A DNA stretch of 64,000 nucleotides from Montifringilla adamsi (GCA_017590115.1 JAGGNK010007448.1:6488815-6552814), one strand, 5' to 3'; shown: positions 10,601 to 60,247, numbered from the stretch's first letter. Notes: generated by a model from the sequence alone, not told the origin. Numbers and translations: made by a program.

Positions 10601-12302
10601 GCTCTGGGGGGAAGCTGGGAAGCACAGGCTGTTCTGTCTGGTGGAGCTGGAGCTGTGCACACTCAGTGTTCATGGAGAGAGATGAGGACTCTTTTGCAGG
10701 GGAGTCTGCAGGGTGCCATGAGAGGGTATAAGGCCGTGGTGAGGCTGAGCAGTGGCGAGTGCTCCCAGCAGAGCTGCCTGCTGTGTGTTAGCACAGGCTT
10801 CCTCCCACGTGCTCCATGGGAGCCATCCCCCTCCCTTCCCGAGGGTGTGCAGGCATTTAGCACTGCAGGACTTCTTCCCATCTCTTCCCTGAGGATCCTG
10901 CTGGCTTTGAGGACACAGACTTCTCCTGTGGCAGGACTTGAGTGAATGATGGTCGTGCCAGCACCAGTAGTGCTGGCTCCTGTATCCCACAAGATGCACC
11001 GTCCCTGCCTGATCTTGGAGGGATGGGCAGTAGATGGAGATGGGACACATGCTTGAAACAGCTGGCTCGTGCTGGGAGAGGTTTTCTGTGGTACAGGCTG
11101 CCAGCACTAGCCTCCCACGGCCCCCTCTGCCCTCTCAACAGAGCTCTGAAAGTGCTGCTCTAACAAATGGCTTCCAAACCCTTGCTTGGCTCCATCTCCA
11201 TCCCACTGAAGCCTGGCATTTCCTTTCACAGCTCAGAGGCTGGCCTTGCTTTTGTGTCTGAGACCACCATGAATAGGATCTGATCCTCTCCACCCTCCTT
11301 ACCCCTTTTTGAAGGCAGCTTTAGAAACACAGCCAGCTTTCCGGGCAGGTTGGGAGGAAGGATCTTGCACCCACCTCTCACATGGTTTCTCTAAGCTGGG
11401 ACACGTTTGCTGGCAGATTCTCCCCACTGTGTGCTGTGTCTCTGTTGTGATGCTCCTCTTCCAAGCAGACACAGACTTCTGACATCCCTGCTCCTTCTTT
11501 TTCTCCACAGAACCAGACAGCCTGCAGCCTGTCCTGTATCTCCCATCCCTCCTCCCAATTGCAGCAGCTTTCACAAACAGGTCCCTTCTCTTGCTAACAG
11601 ACACCCCATTGTCTTTTGGACCCTGTAGAGCTGGAGCAGAAATGTAAAACTCGTCCTAAGAGCAGTACAGCCCTTTGATCCATCGAGGCAGCTGGCATTC
11701 CCAGCGTAGCTGCAGTCCTCAGGGAGGAAGACAGTGCTAGTGGTTACAAAATGCTTGAGATTCCTACAGCCAGTGCCTTGCTCCTTGTTTTTGCTCTCTC
11801 CCCTGGCTGTATTGCTGTTGCTTGCTCGGTGTTGGCTTCTGAATGTTCTGTTGTGTGGTTATGTGCAAGGTGGGCCAGGAGCGGTATTTGCTTTCATGCA
11901 TCAGGAACACTTGGCATGCAGTGTGTGCCCAGGGGATTTCGGAAGTGGCTGTCTAAATAAAATGTGCTAATCCTCTGGGCTCTGAGAGGAAAACCAGCAG
12001 AGACTTTGGGAACCCGCTCTTGGTAGCTGCTAGAAAAGCCAGCCTGGCAGCACTGCCCTCTGTTGGCTTTTCCTGCTTTGTTAATTATCGGAGTGCTCTT
12101 TGTAGGGGAGCCAGATGCTCTTTTTCAGCAGAGAATGCCACCCCCAATGATGGATAAATATACATTTGCTTTTTTTTTTGTTTTTTAATTGGCAATTTCT
12201 GTTGTGTTTTGCAGGGTCATGATGTTTGAAGGAAAAGCCAATGAAAGCAACCCAAAACCTTCTGGTCCACCTCCAGAGAGAGACATAGCCAGCCTCCCTT
12301 GA
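1584..12302 (+). CDS. AIF1L: AIF1L, allograft inflammatory factor 1-like (5 coding exons)
   Basis: The coding sequence joins 1584-1661, 6135-6201, 9190-9231, 10392-10554 and 12215-12302, giving 145 aa (human about 150). Residues 27-145 follow human AIF1L closely, including the [10 protein letters not shown] and GKRSAVLKL blocks and the C-terminal [11 protein letters not shown]. The family (IBA1/AIF1) binds and bundles F-actin at membrane ruffles in the cytosol. EF-hand 1 spans residues 55-66, starts DLNNQGEID but has Ser instead of Glu at loop position 12. EF-hand 2, around residues 89-102, lacks most Ca ligands, as in the mammalian protein. There is no signal peptide or membrane segment. All introns are GT-AG and every reading phase joins cleanly. 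The N-terminal 19 residues differ from the mammalian start; only the RLEEINK end is recognisably shared. I chose ATG 1584 because it is the first ATG in the frame that continues into exon 2. Confidence 0.93.
1662..6134 (+). other. AIF1L: AIF1L intron 1
   Basis: 4.5 kb between phase-0 sites. The first 200 bases belong to the CpG island. I recognise no other exon, no CR1 copy and no RNA gene. A canonical mammalian-type N-terminal exon (GGKAFGLL) is not visible here. Confidence 0.7.
6135..6201 (+). CDS. AIF1L: AIF1L coding exon 2 (residues 27-49)
   Basis: Acceptor ttttag and donor ggtgag flank an exon encoding [20 protein letters not shown] and three more residues. This matches human EFLCDQKYSDEENLPEKL. 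It ends in phase 1. Confidence 0.95.
6603..6635. repeat. Perfect inverted repeat, 12-bp arms, 9-nt loop
   Basis: TCCAGAAAGCAG at 6603-6614 is exactly complementary to CTGCTTTCTGGA at 6624-6635. It is intronic. The stem is too short for a normal microRNA precursor unless imperfect pairing continues outside it, which I do not see clearly. Confidence 0.8.
8780..8900 (-). mobile_element. Possible decayed CR1/L3-like LINE fragment
   Basis: The stretch around 8850-8890 (tctgggagcctgttccag) resembles the motif seen in minus-oriented CR1/L3 copies. The rest is too diverged to be sure. Confidence 0.25.
9190..9231 (+). CDS. AIF1L: AIF1L coding exon 3 (residues 49-63)
   Basis: This 42-base exon encodes [14 protein letters not shown], the first half of EF-hand 1. 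Acceptor cttccag and donor gtgagt are clear. It is too short to show as a convincing open frame by itself. Confidence 0.95.
9232..10391 (+). other. AIF1L: AIF1L intron 3
   Basis: 1.16 kb. I see nothing beyond splice signals and pyrimidine-rich tracts near 9470-9540. Confidence 0.7.
10392..10554 (+). CDS. AIF1L: AIF1L coding exon 4 (residues 63-117)
   Basis: It encodes the rest of EF-hand 1 and EF-hand 2, with [20 protein letters not shown] and the [12 protein letters not shown] loop. Acceptor cttgtag, donor gtgagt. Confidence 0.96.
10555..12214 (+). other. AIF1L: AIF1L intron 4
   Basis: 1.66 kb. An AATAAA-containing stretch occurs near 11956, but it is intronic and has no sign of use. No exon or repeat is recognised. 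Confidence 0.7.
12215..12302 (+). CDS. AIF1L: AIF1L last coding exon (residues 117-145)
   Basis: It encodes [20 protein letters not shown] followed by ERDIASLP and TGA at 12300-12302. The acceptor is ttttgcag after a T-rich tract. The C-terminus is nearly identical to the human one. Confidence 0.96.
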
Positions 12303-13665
12303 AGAGGACAGGCTGCAAAATGGGCACTGTTTGCTTTGCTGGTCTGTAACAGAGGTTACCTGTGCTTTGTTACTCTTTACTGTGGACAGTCCTAGTTTTC
12401 AACTAACCTGCCTTAGAGGAACAGCAAGGGAAGCTGGAGACCCCCAGCTCGTGTCTTTCTGCTGCATCCCTTAGCCAACTTGATCTGTTAGACAGAAGCT
12501 GTAGCACCAAGTGTAATGTGAGACCAAAAAGAACAAAAAATATCCTGTGATTTTACTCTTTCCTCTGCCCTTCCTGTATTTCTCAGACGAGGAGCTACTT
12601 TGTTCCCAGCCTATGGATTCAGAGCTGTGCTTGTCAGGACAGGTTCCTAATGGTCCTTGCTGCCAGACATGGACAAAGCCCCTGAGAGCGGCTTCATGAG
12701 TGCAAAGAAATAAGTGCCTTCTCTGCTCCATCCTCCTGTTCCTACTTTGGACTTAGTTCTTCCCCTCCTGACCTCCCCAAAATGCAAATCAGGCTCCCAC
12801 ATCTGTCTGATCATATGGGGAATGTGCTTGGACACAGAGATCTGCCTGCACAGCCTGTTGGAGTGGGGACAGTTTCTGTCTGCTCTGGGGGCTCATCCTG
12901 CAGGCAGATCTCGGGGTCCAGCACCAGCCACTGCAAATGAGGATGGTTAATGCCATCTTGGGGACCCCTTCCTCATAAATCACAACTTGGGCCCAACCAG
13001 GAGTGTAACCTCTGGGCAGGTGATTGTCTGTCCCATCCATGGAGTCCAGAAACAAGCTGTGATGCCTTTGCAGCCCCACAGGATTCCTGGGGCAAGTGAA
13101 ACCTCCAGGTGAAAGGAAGCTGAGTGACCAAACTGAGCCTGGCCAGAGCAGTTACAGATGAGGATCTGTCCTCAGGCAGCTGCTCTGTCCCTCTGATTTT
13201 TGCTAGACCTCCTGTATGTATTTCAGCCTGGTGCCCTGGGACTATCCATTTCCCTGATGGATGCACCCTCAAATCTGCAAAATAAGAAGGGCTGTAAATA
13301 TGGAATATGAGCTGGGACTGTGCTATCCATGCTCTGGGTACTGTGGTGATTCTTGTTCCATACACAATTTCTGGAATTCAGGTGTTTGCTCTTTGGCCTT
13401 TCCCTCCTTTTTTCTTAAATGTTCCTGACAGCTTTTAACTTTTTTAAATAATGGTTTAGTAAGTACATTTTTTTAAAGGAAATTGATTAACTCTACTAGG
13501 CTGATTGTTCCTGCCAAAAGCTGCACTTTTAAGTAATTAAAAAAACCAACAAAAACATTCTCACTACTGTTTGTGTGAAAACCAAAACTGTAACAGAGAG
13601 AAAAATTATGAGCAAAAGCAGCACCAGTCTACTTCAAGGACTGAAAATAAATCTTTTGAAGCTAC
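12303..13665 (+). other. AIF1L: AIF1L 3' untranslated region
   Basis: Sequence from the stop codon to just past the AATAAA at 13646-13651. Its last 300 bases are A/T-rich. The exact cleavage site cannot be read from sequence. Confidence 0.7.
13646..13651 (+). terminator. AIF1L: AIF1L poly(A) signal AATAAA
   Basis: A canonical hexamer is followed within 20-35 bases by a GT-rich element (gtgtgtcagtgttt). This places cleavage near 13665. A second AATAAA at 14225-14230 could give a longer form. Confidence 0.75.
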
Positions 13666-14689
13666 TCAGTGTGTCAGTGTTTACTGTTATCTCCTCTGAA
13701 GTTTGGTCCATATGACTGGTTGAAGATTAAGGGAGCTGGTTTCCAAGTCTGTTAATATAAACCCTTAAACAGATCCTGGAGATAGGTTTGGACTGTCTTG
13801 ATGTGATCTTTATCTGTAATAACTGACTGAAACCATGGAGTTTGTGTGATGAAATATAGAGGCCACCTCCTGAAAACTGGTGCTTTTTTCTGACTTACTA
13901 AAAAAGAGCAGGTGCCAGTGCTTGTTTTAAGGAAGAACTTGTTTATGGAGAGCCGACACTTGCAAGGCTTCTCTTGAAGGAAGGGTTTTCTTATTATTCT
14001 CTCTGCTTTTGAAGCAATTGCCCAAGGTTCTTGTCTGATGTGAATTATCTAAAGGGGAGACCAGGTTTCCTGGGGAATGACTGCATGCACTTTTTCTGTG
14101 TGTTTCTCAAAAGAACAGAATTTCCCTGAGATCACAGCCCCATGTCTGCTTTCTGCTGCTTGGTGGCCTCTGGGAATGCACCTGCTTTTCTTGGCTGTGT
14201 GTTGAAGCTGTTGTTCAGTTAGGAAATAAAGGAAGCATATTACACGAGGGAAACTTGGATGTGGTTTGCCACAGTTTAGGTCACTGCCCAAAGCCATGAC
14301 TGCTTATCTCCGTGAAAATCCTTGTACTTCTAAGTTCTGGAAAAGAGAATGACCTGCTGGAAACAGCCCTTCTCAAAGTGTCCCCATAGGGCTGAGTGCT
14401 GGTATTCTGTCTGAGTGGGAGCTGAACCCCTCAAAACTTGAACAAGCAAAGAAATCGGGGACCTGGTATGATCAAGCCCCCACATTCTGCTTTTGTGTGG
14501 TCCTGAAGCACAAAAAGGCTCCTCCAGCTCACAGAGCTTCTGTGTTTGCAGCTCACCCACCACACACTGGCGCTGACCCAGAGCGTCCCTGTGTTCCCCC
14601 TGCTAAGGGAGTGGGAGTTCCTGCTCCTGCTAAGGGAGCAGGATTTTAGCTGAGGGAAAGGCATGAAACTGTCAGGGTAGGGTTAGGTT
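13666..14689. other. Intergenic, AIF1L to NUP214
   Basis: No exon is recognised. The region contains a spare AATAAA at 14225-14230 and a short direct repeat of TGCTAAGGGAG at about 14599 and 14627. Confidence 0.6.
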
Positions 14690-14935
14690 GGAATTAGGAA
14701 AAGGTTCTTCCCCCAGAGGGTGCTGGCACTGCCCAGGCTCCCCAGGGAATGGGCACGGCCCCGAGGCTCCCAGAGCTCCAGGATGTTTAGACATGGCTCT
14801 CAGGGACAGGGTGGGATTCTGGGGTTGTCCAGGGGTCAGGAGTTGTGGGGGCCCCTGTTCAGGGACTGTGCAGCGTCAGGAGTTCAATTTAACGATCTTG
14901 AGCGTCCCTTCCAATCGGGAGTCTCTGTGATTCCT
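14690..14935 (+). mobile_element. CR1 LINE 3' fragment
   Basis: It has the layout of an avian CR1 3' end: attaggaaaaggttcttccc, gtgctggcactgcccagg, then a cttccaatcgggag block and a terminal tctctgtgattcc resembling the (ATTCTRTG) tail. It is 5'-truncated and non-coding. Confidence 0.8.
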
Positions 14936-15217
14936 TAGCCCTTCAGCAACGCTGATACAGGAGAAGCATCAAAGCCCCTCACCAAGGGCTGGTGGCCGGG
15001 GTGGAGCAGCCGCCTACCAGGCTCACAATGGCTCGGCAGGGACAGCCGGAACCCATCCCCGGTTCAGCCAGACCCCATGCCCGGTGTCAGCGGGCTCTGT
15101 CCCCTCAGGGCCGCTCCCCTCAGGACGGAGCGGGGCACGGGCGTCCTGCGGCTCCCGGCGCCTCAGAACCTGTGGAAAAATCAGGGCCAGAGCACACAGC
15201 CTTAAGCTCCGCCGGGG

Positions 15218-15412
15218 GGTTTAGTTTGGACACTGGGAGGGATTTTTTCACAGAAAGGGTGATTAGGTATCGGAACGGGCTGCCCAGAGGGGTGGTGGTC
15301 ACGGTCCCTGGAGGTGTTAAAGGAACGACACTCAGTGCTGTGGGCTGGGTGACAAGCTGGTGTTGGGACACAGGCTGGGCTCGATGGTTGCAGAGATATT
15401 CTCCCACCTAAC
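15218..15412 (+). mobile_element. CR1 LINE 3' fragment next to the NUP214 promoter
   Basis: Blocks gtttggacactgggaggg, cacagaaagggtgattagg, gggctgcccagaggggtggt and caggctgggctcgatg match the CR1 3'UTR in order. It ends about 170 bases before the NUP214 ATG. Confidence 0.85.
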
Positions 15413-15580
15413 AGACTGTGTGCAAAGAGGGTTTATTAAGCACAGCAGCGGTAGGGGAGGAGCCGCTGGGAGGACCCGGAGCAGCGAGAGCAGCGGCCAG
15501 AGCGGCCCCGCCGGAAGCGGAAGCGGCGCGAGGCTCTCCCGGCGGAGCGCGGGCGGCGGGACCGCGGCCGCGGGGCCGCC

Positions 15581-54059
<38,479 letters not shown>

Positions 54060-54245
54060 GGACATCCTGAACTCTTCCTGTAGCTCCTGCATTCATGAGT
54101 CACCCCCATGATCGATACCCAACCAGCTTTTCTTCTAAATACGAGTTCTCAGACTTCTTTTTTTTTTTTAAGAAAAAGATTTTGCTTATTTTTATGCAAT
54201 ACTTGCTCTTGCTCTATATTAAACTATTTTATCTGGCTTGATGTT
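54060..54245 (+). other. NUP214: NUP214 3' untranslated region
   Basis: A short UTR from the stop to just past the ATTAAA at 54218-54223. Cleavage is estimated 15-25 bases downstream of the signal. Confidence 0.65.
54218..54223 (+). terminator. NUP214: NUP214 poly(A) signal ATTAAA
   Basis: The common variant hexamer is followed by gatgttttctgtggtgg, a T/GT-rich downstream element. Confidence 0.7.
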
Positions 54246-55139
54246 TTCTGTGGTGGAAAGGTTTATTATCTCCCTGCATCAAGAGGAGATGGATGTGTGC
54301 TGAGCTCAGCTTTTTTTTTGTCCATCCCTTGCCTGCACAAAGGAGTAGCTCCAGTTGGTTCCTGACATAAACCAGCACATTTTTCATTAATAGAATCCCT
54401 GATTATCCCAGGCTCTGAAGAAGAGGCTGAGGTTTGCCCTGCTAATTTTAAGTCTAGGATGGGGCACATGCTTATCTCAGTGAAGTGCTGAAACTGAGTC
54501 ATGTGTGAGCCAGAGGCTTAGTGGAGAAATAGGAAATTATCTGGGAAGAAGCTGGCAGCGTGCAGAGCACGTTCCCATGGCAGTAACATTCAGCAAAGAG
54601 GTGGGAAGTAAAAGCTCTCCTATTTTTACCTTTCTGTAAATCTTACAGAACTCAAAAAATGGAACTCAGGTTCTGGGGAGAACTTCTGGCCCTGGAAGCA
54701 GACACGACCTCCATCTAGAGCCATTAGTGATTTTGCTTTTTTTGGCTTTGGTTGTTGGATTCTACTGTTGGATACATTTATTTTTTTCTAACAGAGATGA
54801 GATTGTGCTTTTTCCCTATAGCTTTTGGCTTTAGTCATTTTCATTTGTGAAATTCTCATGTGTTTATACTTGAACATACAACAAATGTTTTAAAGAATGC
54901 CCCAAAGACTTCTGGCCAAACACTTTTTCTGTTTGGAACCTCCATGAACCCTCCAAATGATGCAATCAGGTTTTCTTGCTCTGTGGATAACACGTTTGAA
55001 ATGGCAGCTCCTGTGTTAGCTGGGTACATGCAGATTGGGTGGGGTTTTCTCCTTGGTCCTGTTGGGATGTTTTGGGGAGTTCTGCATTTTCTGTTTTCAG
55101 AAACATTCATAGCAGAAACATTCTAATGTTTCTTTTTAC

Positions 55140-55166
55140 TGTCACCTGATACGATGACAGGTGACA
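55140..55166. repeat. 9-bp inverted repeat containing CACCTG and CAGGTG
   Basis: TGTCACCTG-like arm TGTCACCTG is not complete; the exact arms are tGTCACCTG at 55140-55148 and CAGGTGACa at 55158-55166, with a 9-nt loop. Each arm holds one E-box. Confidence 0.7.
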
Positions 55167-56850
55167 TTTTCTGGTTTGGTGGACATGTGATCATTTTTGG
55201 GAATTGTAAATAATTGGTAACTTCTTGTTTTCATATCCATTATAAACTACTTATATTTTTCAACAGTTCCTGAAGAAATTGGGGTTTATTTTCAAATCAG
55301 CCTAAAAATGTTTTCCTAACTCCTGTCCTTGCTGAACCAGGTGTCATTCCTGTCTCTGTACCTGGGAATGATCTTAGGCAGGTTTCCTTTAAAAATGAAG
55401 AGATGTGGGCAATTCAGTGTGCAAGGGCTTATTTTTAGCTGTGGAGAGGCTTTGCAAGGCCATGGGCTCCAAGGCTTTTCCATATGCCCTGGATTTCACA
55501 CCCTGGTCATGTTAGAGGCAGCACTTTTGGGATTTGGGTGTGACCTCCCAGTCCCTGTTGGGGGAAGAGGGAGAGTTCTGGTGATCCAGGGACACAGCAC
55601 TGGCACAGAGAGAAGACTCCCAGACTGGCTGCTCTGGAGGTGAAGAAAAGCTGAAGATGGATTGAGGCATGCCCTTCCCACTGTGTTCTCCTTGACAAGA
55701 CAGCATTTCTTAAGGCTAGAGGTGACACTGCTGTTGTGCTTTCTTTCCTTTTTTTATAAATAGCAGCTGGCCCAAACCATTGACCTTAAATTCTTTGCAT
55801 TAATCTCCCCTCACTGTGGCATGTGACACCTCCTCGGAGGCCATATCAGCTGTGCTCCCCCAGATAGCTCAGAAGCCTCCTGCTATGGAGAGGACTGGCT
55901 TGGTAAGAATGTGGTGTTGGCAGGCTGAGCCATTTAAAGTTTCCCTTTTGGAATGATGGGAGCAGTTGGGGGGTGTCCCTGCTCTGCTGCTTGGTACCTG
56001 TTTAACTCCTGGCAAGTGAAGTGCCCTTAGAACTACCCCAGACCCTGACTGAACATACATTTTCTTGCAATTTTTCCCAAATCCTGGTTGAAACAGCCCA
56101 ATCCCTTGAACTATCTGCCCTTGAGAAACAGGTGCTGCTCCCTGTTTCCATAGCAGCTGCTGGAGGAGCTGAGCAGCTCAGAGAGGCTGATCGTGACCAC
56201 GAGCCCACAGGAAAATGCACAAAACCCAGCAGAGTTGGCTCTGGAAAATCTGCATTTTCATTAGATGACTCAAGGAGTTGGTAAGTGTGTGTGGCAGTGG
56301 CTTGGTGGCTGCCAGAGGCTGTCACAGGCTCTGTCACCTGTGCTGAGTGGCCTCTGCCCAGCGCTCTGTGGGTGGACATCCACCAGAGAGTAAAGCTGCT
56401 AATGCAGAAAACCCCAAGCTTGGTAGTCCTGGGGGAAGAATTCAAGGATAGCCAAGTTTGGAGTCTCACTCAGTAGTTTGCCCATGCTGGATAATCCCTG
56501 GATAACCAGCAGCCCTCACTGTTCTGGAGGAGCTTTGCCTTCTGTGCCTCTTTTTTTTTCCTGCTCTTTAAGTATGAGCAGAAATCTTCCAAGGCTTTTA
56601 TCAAAGGCAAAGTCTTAATTATTTCTAATGAAAGAACACACTTATTTTCCCCTCCCCTGAGACCACACTGGCCTCAAGGCAGTGGGGAGCCAAGTGCTGG
56701 CAGGGCTCTGCTGTGACAGCACAGGGCTGGTGTCACTGTGGTGGGCAGAGGAGAGCCTCAGGCACAAAAAGGATCTCCCCAAACCCATGTGGAGACCAAA
56801 ACAGGGATTTCTGCTTCCTTGAAGGCTAAAAGAGCAACAAAGAAAAGAGC

Positions 56851-56872
56851 TTTTTTTTTTTTTTTTTTTTTT
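56851..56872. repeat. T22 homopolymer
   Basis: Uninterrupted T run, directly seen. No adjoining SINE or LINE is recognised. Confidence 0.9.
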
Positions 56873-57826
56873 CTGGAAAAATAAGGCCAAGCCATAGCTT
56901 TCTCAAAGAGGTAGAAAAATTAACTACTTAAATCTCATGTTTGAAAGGCTTTTGCTGTATAATGCTTGGTGTTTCAAAATGTGGTCTGGACCATATCCCT
57001 CTGTCTGGTTTTATCTCCTGGGAAGGGAAGGACATCATTCCCTTGGCCCTTCTGTGCCACAGTGGGGAGGTGACCAGAGGACAAATGCCAGTGGCATCCT
57101 GCTGCTGTTGAGCTGGGAAGGAATGGCAGGGCTGGAGTTCATCCTGTTCTGCTGGGTCACATCCCTTCTGCCTGTCCCTCACAGCACCCTCCTGCCAGGG
57201 GCAGAGCTGATGTGTCCCTGACCAAAATCCTGGCACTGGGAGGGACCAGACCATGGGCAGGAAGGGCTGCTCAGCCCCTGCAGGGAGCTGCTCTGGCCTG
57301 TTCAGGCCTGGGGTCCCTGTGGGAGATGAAGGAGGTTGGAAAAGTGCTGCAGAACATTCCCTTGCTCCAGGTGCTGGGAGCTGGAGTGAGGCTGGGGAAG
57401 GTGAAGGCACCTGGGGAAAGGTGGCACCACCTCTCCTGCCAGCCCTTTGCCCAGGAATCAGGGCACTGCTCTCTGTCCCTGCCAGCAGTCTGGAGCAGAG
57501 CTCCCTCTCCCCTCAGCTGTGTACATGTCCAGGCTTGGAGGCTGAAATGACATTTTATTTATCCCTTCTTAGTTTTCATGTGTCCCTCGTGCATTGCTTC
57601 CAGCATTGCTTACAAGGAAAAATAATCCTGCATGAGGCTTTGGCATGAGTGAGTCCGGGAGTGCCAGGGCAAGTTCTGTTCCTAGATAAATGTCGTGTGG
57701 AGCCCCAGGGGCTGGGAAGAGGTGGCTGTGGCTTGCAGGGATGAGCAGCCCTGGGTCAGCAGTGAGTCCATCCCTGTCCCCCCGCTCACAGCCATGGGGC
57801 TCTGGGGTATTGCAGCCATGGAGAAC

Positions 57827-57919
57827 AGGCACTCAGTGCTCTGGTTTAACTGACATGGGCGTCAAAGGTTGGACTCCATGACCCTGGAGGTCTTTTCCAA
57901 CCTTTGTGACTCCATGACT
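57827..57919 (+). mobile_element. CR1 LINE 3' end fragment
   Basis: ggcactcagtgctctggttt, aaaggttggactccatgacc and ggaggtcttttccaaccttt match the CR1 terminal region, followed by a gtgactccatgac tail. Confidence 0.85.
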
Positions 57920-58446
57920 CTTCCTCTCCCAGGGATGAGCTTGGATGTGTCACATCTTCCAGCTCTGCACACCTACACGTGTCCGTAGGCTCAGCTCCCC
58001 AGGGGCTCCGTGGGCACTCCCAGCACATTCCTCACCTTGCTCCATCCCCACCTCCTTCTCCTGCAGCTCCCAGCAGGTCACAGAGCTCCTCCTGTGCCAG
58101 TGTGTGTCTGTCCCCTGCTGCAGAGCCAGGATTTCTCCTGCCTGCCCTTATCTCGTGCAGGCTCTGTGCTGCCAGGCCTGCAGTGGGACTCCTGTGTTCC
58201 CTGACAGGAGATAAGCTCAAGTGCTGGGGCCTGGGCTGCAGTTCTGCCTCCTCAAGACCCATGCCAGCATGGACAGAAGCACTGAGCCCCCCACACCACC
58301 CTCTCTCAGAGCAGGGTGCTGCAGTCACCTCCACTCAGGCTCCTCAAGAACCTCCCTGCAGTGCAGAGGTGACAGGGACAACCCCAAAGAATCGTGGTTG
58401 AGTCAGAGCCGACTGTCCAGTGCTGCTCTCCCATGTTTGGGTTCTT

Positions 58447-58640
58447 CACAGAATCATGGAATGGTTTGGGGGGAAGGGACCTTAAAGCCCATCTCATTCC
58501 ACCCCCTTCCACACCTCCCACTATCCCAGATTGCTCCAAGCCCTGTCCAACCTGGCTTTGGACACTTCCAGGGATGGGGCACCCTGTGCCAGGGCCTCAC
58601 CACCCTCACAGGGAAATCATTTTTTCCAACACTCTACAAC
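58447..58640 (-). mobile_element. CR1 LINE 3' fragment, passerine-like
   Basis: cacagaatcatggaatggtt, agggaccttaaagcccatct, cattccacccccttccac, ctatcccagattgctccaag and cacttccagggatggggcac follow a young CR1-J-type end in minus orientation. The cattccaccccc and ctatcccag variants are familiar from songbird genomes. Confidence 0.92.
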
Positions 58641-60230
58641 CAAAAGCTTTGTGGGGACCAATTTACAAAAGCTACTAAAGGTAGCCCTGAGAATCTCAGT
58701 GAGGTTGTTTCAGGAGCTGTTACTATTTTATTTTTAATAGGTGCTTCAAGGTTCTTCAGGGCATTGCTAAAAATGCTTGGCTTTAAAACTTGAAAACATG
58801 AACAAATGAAAGGAGTATTTGCAGCTGCTGCACATTAACAGCTTAAGGAGATGTGAGAGAAGAAATAGGGAACAAAATCTGATTTGCATCAGCAGAGGAA
58901 AGTCCCTGCAGAGTTTCAAGAAGGAACTGTGGAGGTCAGAGGGTTTCTTCAAACGAAGGAACTGTTTCCTCAGTCTGCTTAAAACTGAGGTTAGAAAATC
59001 ACAAAACCAAGGGACAAAACTTGTAGAAAGGTGAAGTTTGAGCTGTGCTGCAGTCAAGGATTGGTGTTAGCTCAAGCAGCAGAAGGGAGCTCCAGCATCA
59101 CCCGGGCTGTGCTGGGCTCAGCAGCTCACGACCTTCCCTGTGCCCTCCTCATCCCCCACAGGGGCTTTTCCAGTCTCCCTGTGCAGGGAGAAGTGACCGG
59201 GAGCGTTTGGCTTTTCCAGGATCTCACCAAAGCAGCTGTGAGTTGGCTGGTGTCCCCTCCCCACCCCTCCCTCCCTCCAAAACTGGGACATCTAAATTTA
59301 ACCTGCTATCAACAGATGAGGCTGGAGTGTTTCCACTGTGGCAAGGAATCCCACTCAGAATCTGTCCTCTCCCCTGCTCAAGCTCCATCCCTGCACGTTC
59401 CTCTGCTCGAGCTGGGAGTTTCCTTCCTCCTCCTCCCCACCTGCGTTTGTTTGTGTCACCGCCACAGCACTGACACCACAGCAGGTCCTTGCTCTGGTGC
59501 TTTTTGGAGGAGCTTGGATGCTGCTTTCCCAGCTGGATCAGAGACCAGCAAAACTTCTCAAAGACCAAAAAAAAAAATGTGAAAAGGAGAAACATGTGTC
59601 TTGCTTGGGCAGAGCGGTGGGATGGGAGCCTCCAGTGGGGTCGGGCTGTGGCAGGAGGAGCTGGAAGGTGCCCGTGGGGCCCTGTGGGTTTAAGAGATCA
59701 GCAGTGGAACTGTACTGGCTGCTTGGCCAGGCACCCCCTGCTCTCCAGAACCCATGTCAGCACTTTCCTTTACTGGAAAGCAGACAAAACCCGAACGTGA
59801 ACATTTTTGGGGGCGGGCAGGGAATAATGGAATGAGTACAGGTGGTGTTTGAAAACCAGTCACGGACTGCAGCAGCTTTCACCCTCTCCCCTGCCCAGGG
59901 CTCTGAGGTGGTGCCTCTCTCCAGATGTGGTATTTTCAGTGAACATCTGACGGGGTTTTGCTAAATAACCAAACGGTGTCAGGAAACCGAAGTGTGCGGA
60001 AGTTCAGCCGCAGCCTGCTCCGGCCGCCCCGAGATGTGCAGCAGCCTGCTGGTGAAAAATGCAGGATGTTGGCTGGTGTTTTTCACCAGCTCCTGGCTCT
60101 GTCTGCTGCAGCCCAAGAGCTGACACGGAGAGAGAACTGGTGGTAAATAGGGTATTTATCGCTGCCTCGAAACGTGAGCGCAGAGCTATTCATTTAAAAA
60201 CAGCCACCGCCCAAACGACTCCAGGCAGAC
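58641..60230. other. Intergenic sequence with CpG-containing block
   Basis: No exon is recognised. From about 59930 CpG dinucleotides become more frequent, and a 12-bp perfect hairpin lies at 60048-60090. Confidence 0.55.
60048..60090. repeat. Perfect inverted repeat, 12-bp arms, 19-nt loop
   Basis: GCTGGTGAAAAA at 60048-60059 is exactly complementary to TTTTTCACCAGC at 60079-60090. The loop contains a further GGCTGGTG copy of the left-arm start. Confidence 0.9.
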
Positions 60231-60247
60231 ACATTTGAAAATTTCAC

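Larger units (their letters stand above)
54250..57826. other. Intergenic downstream of NUP214
   Basis: No exon is recognised. It holds a 9-bp inverted repeat with paired E-boxes at 55140-55166 and a run of 22 T at 56851-56872. Confidence 0.6.

Noticed and set aside
11950..11966. AATAAA in AIF1L intron 4 as premature poly(A) site
   Set aside because: It is inside an intron with no clear GT-rich downstream element, and the last exon downstream is conserved.
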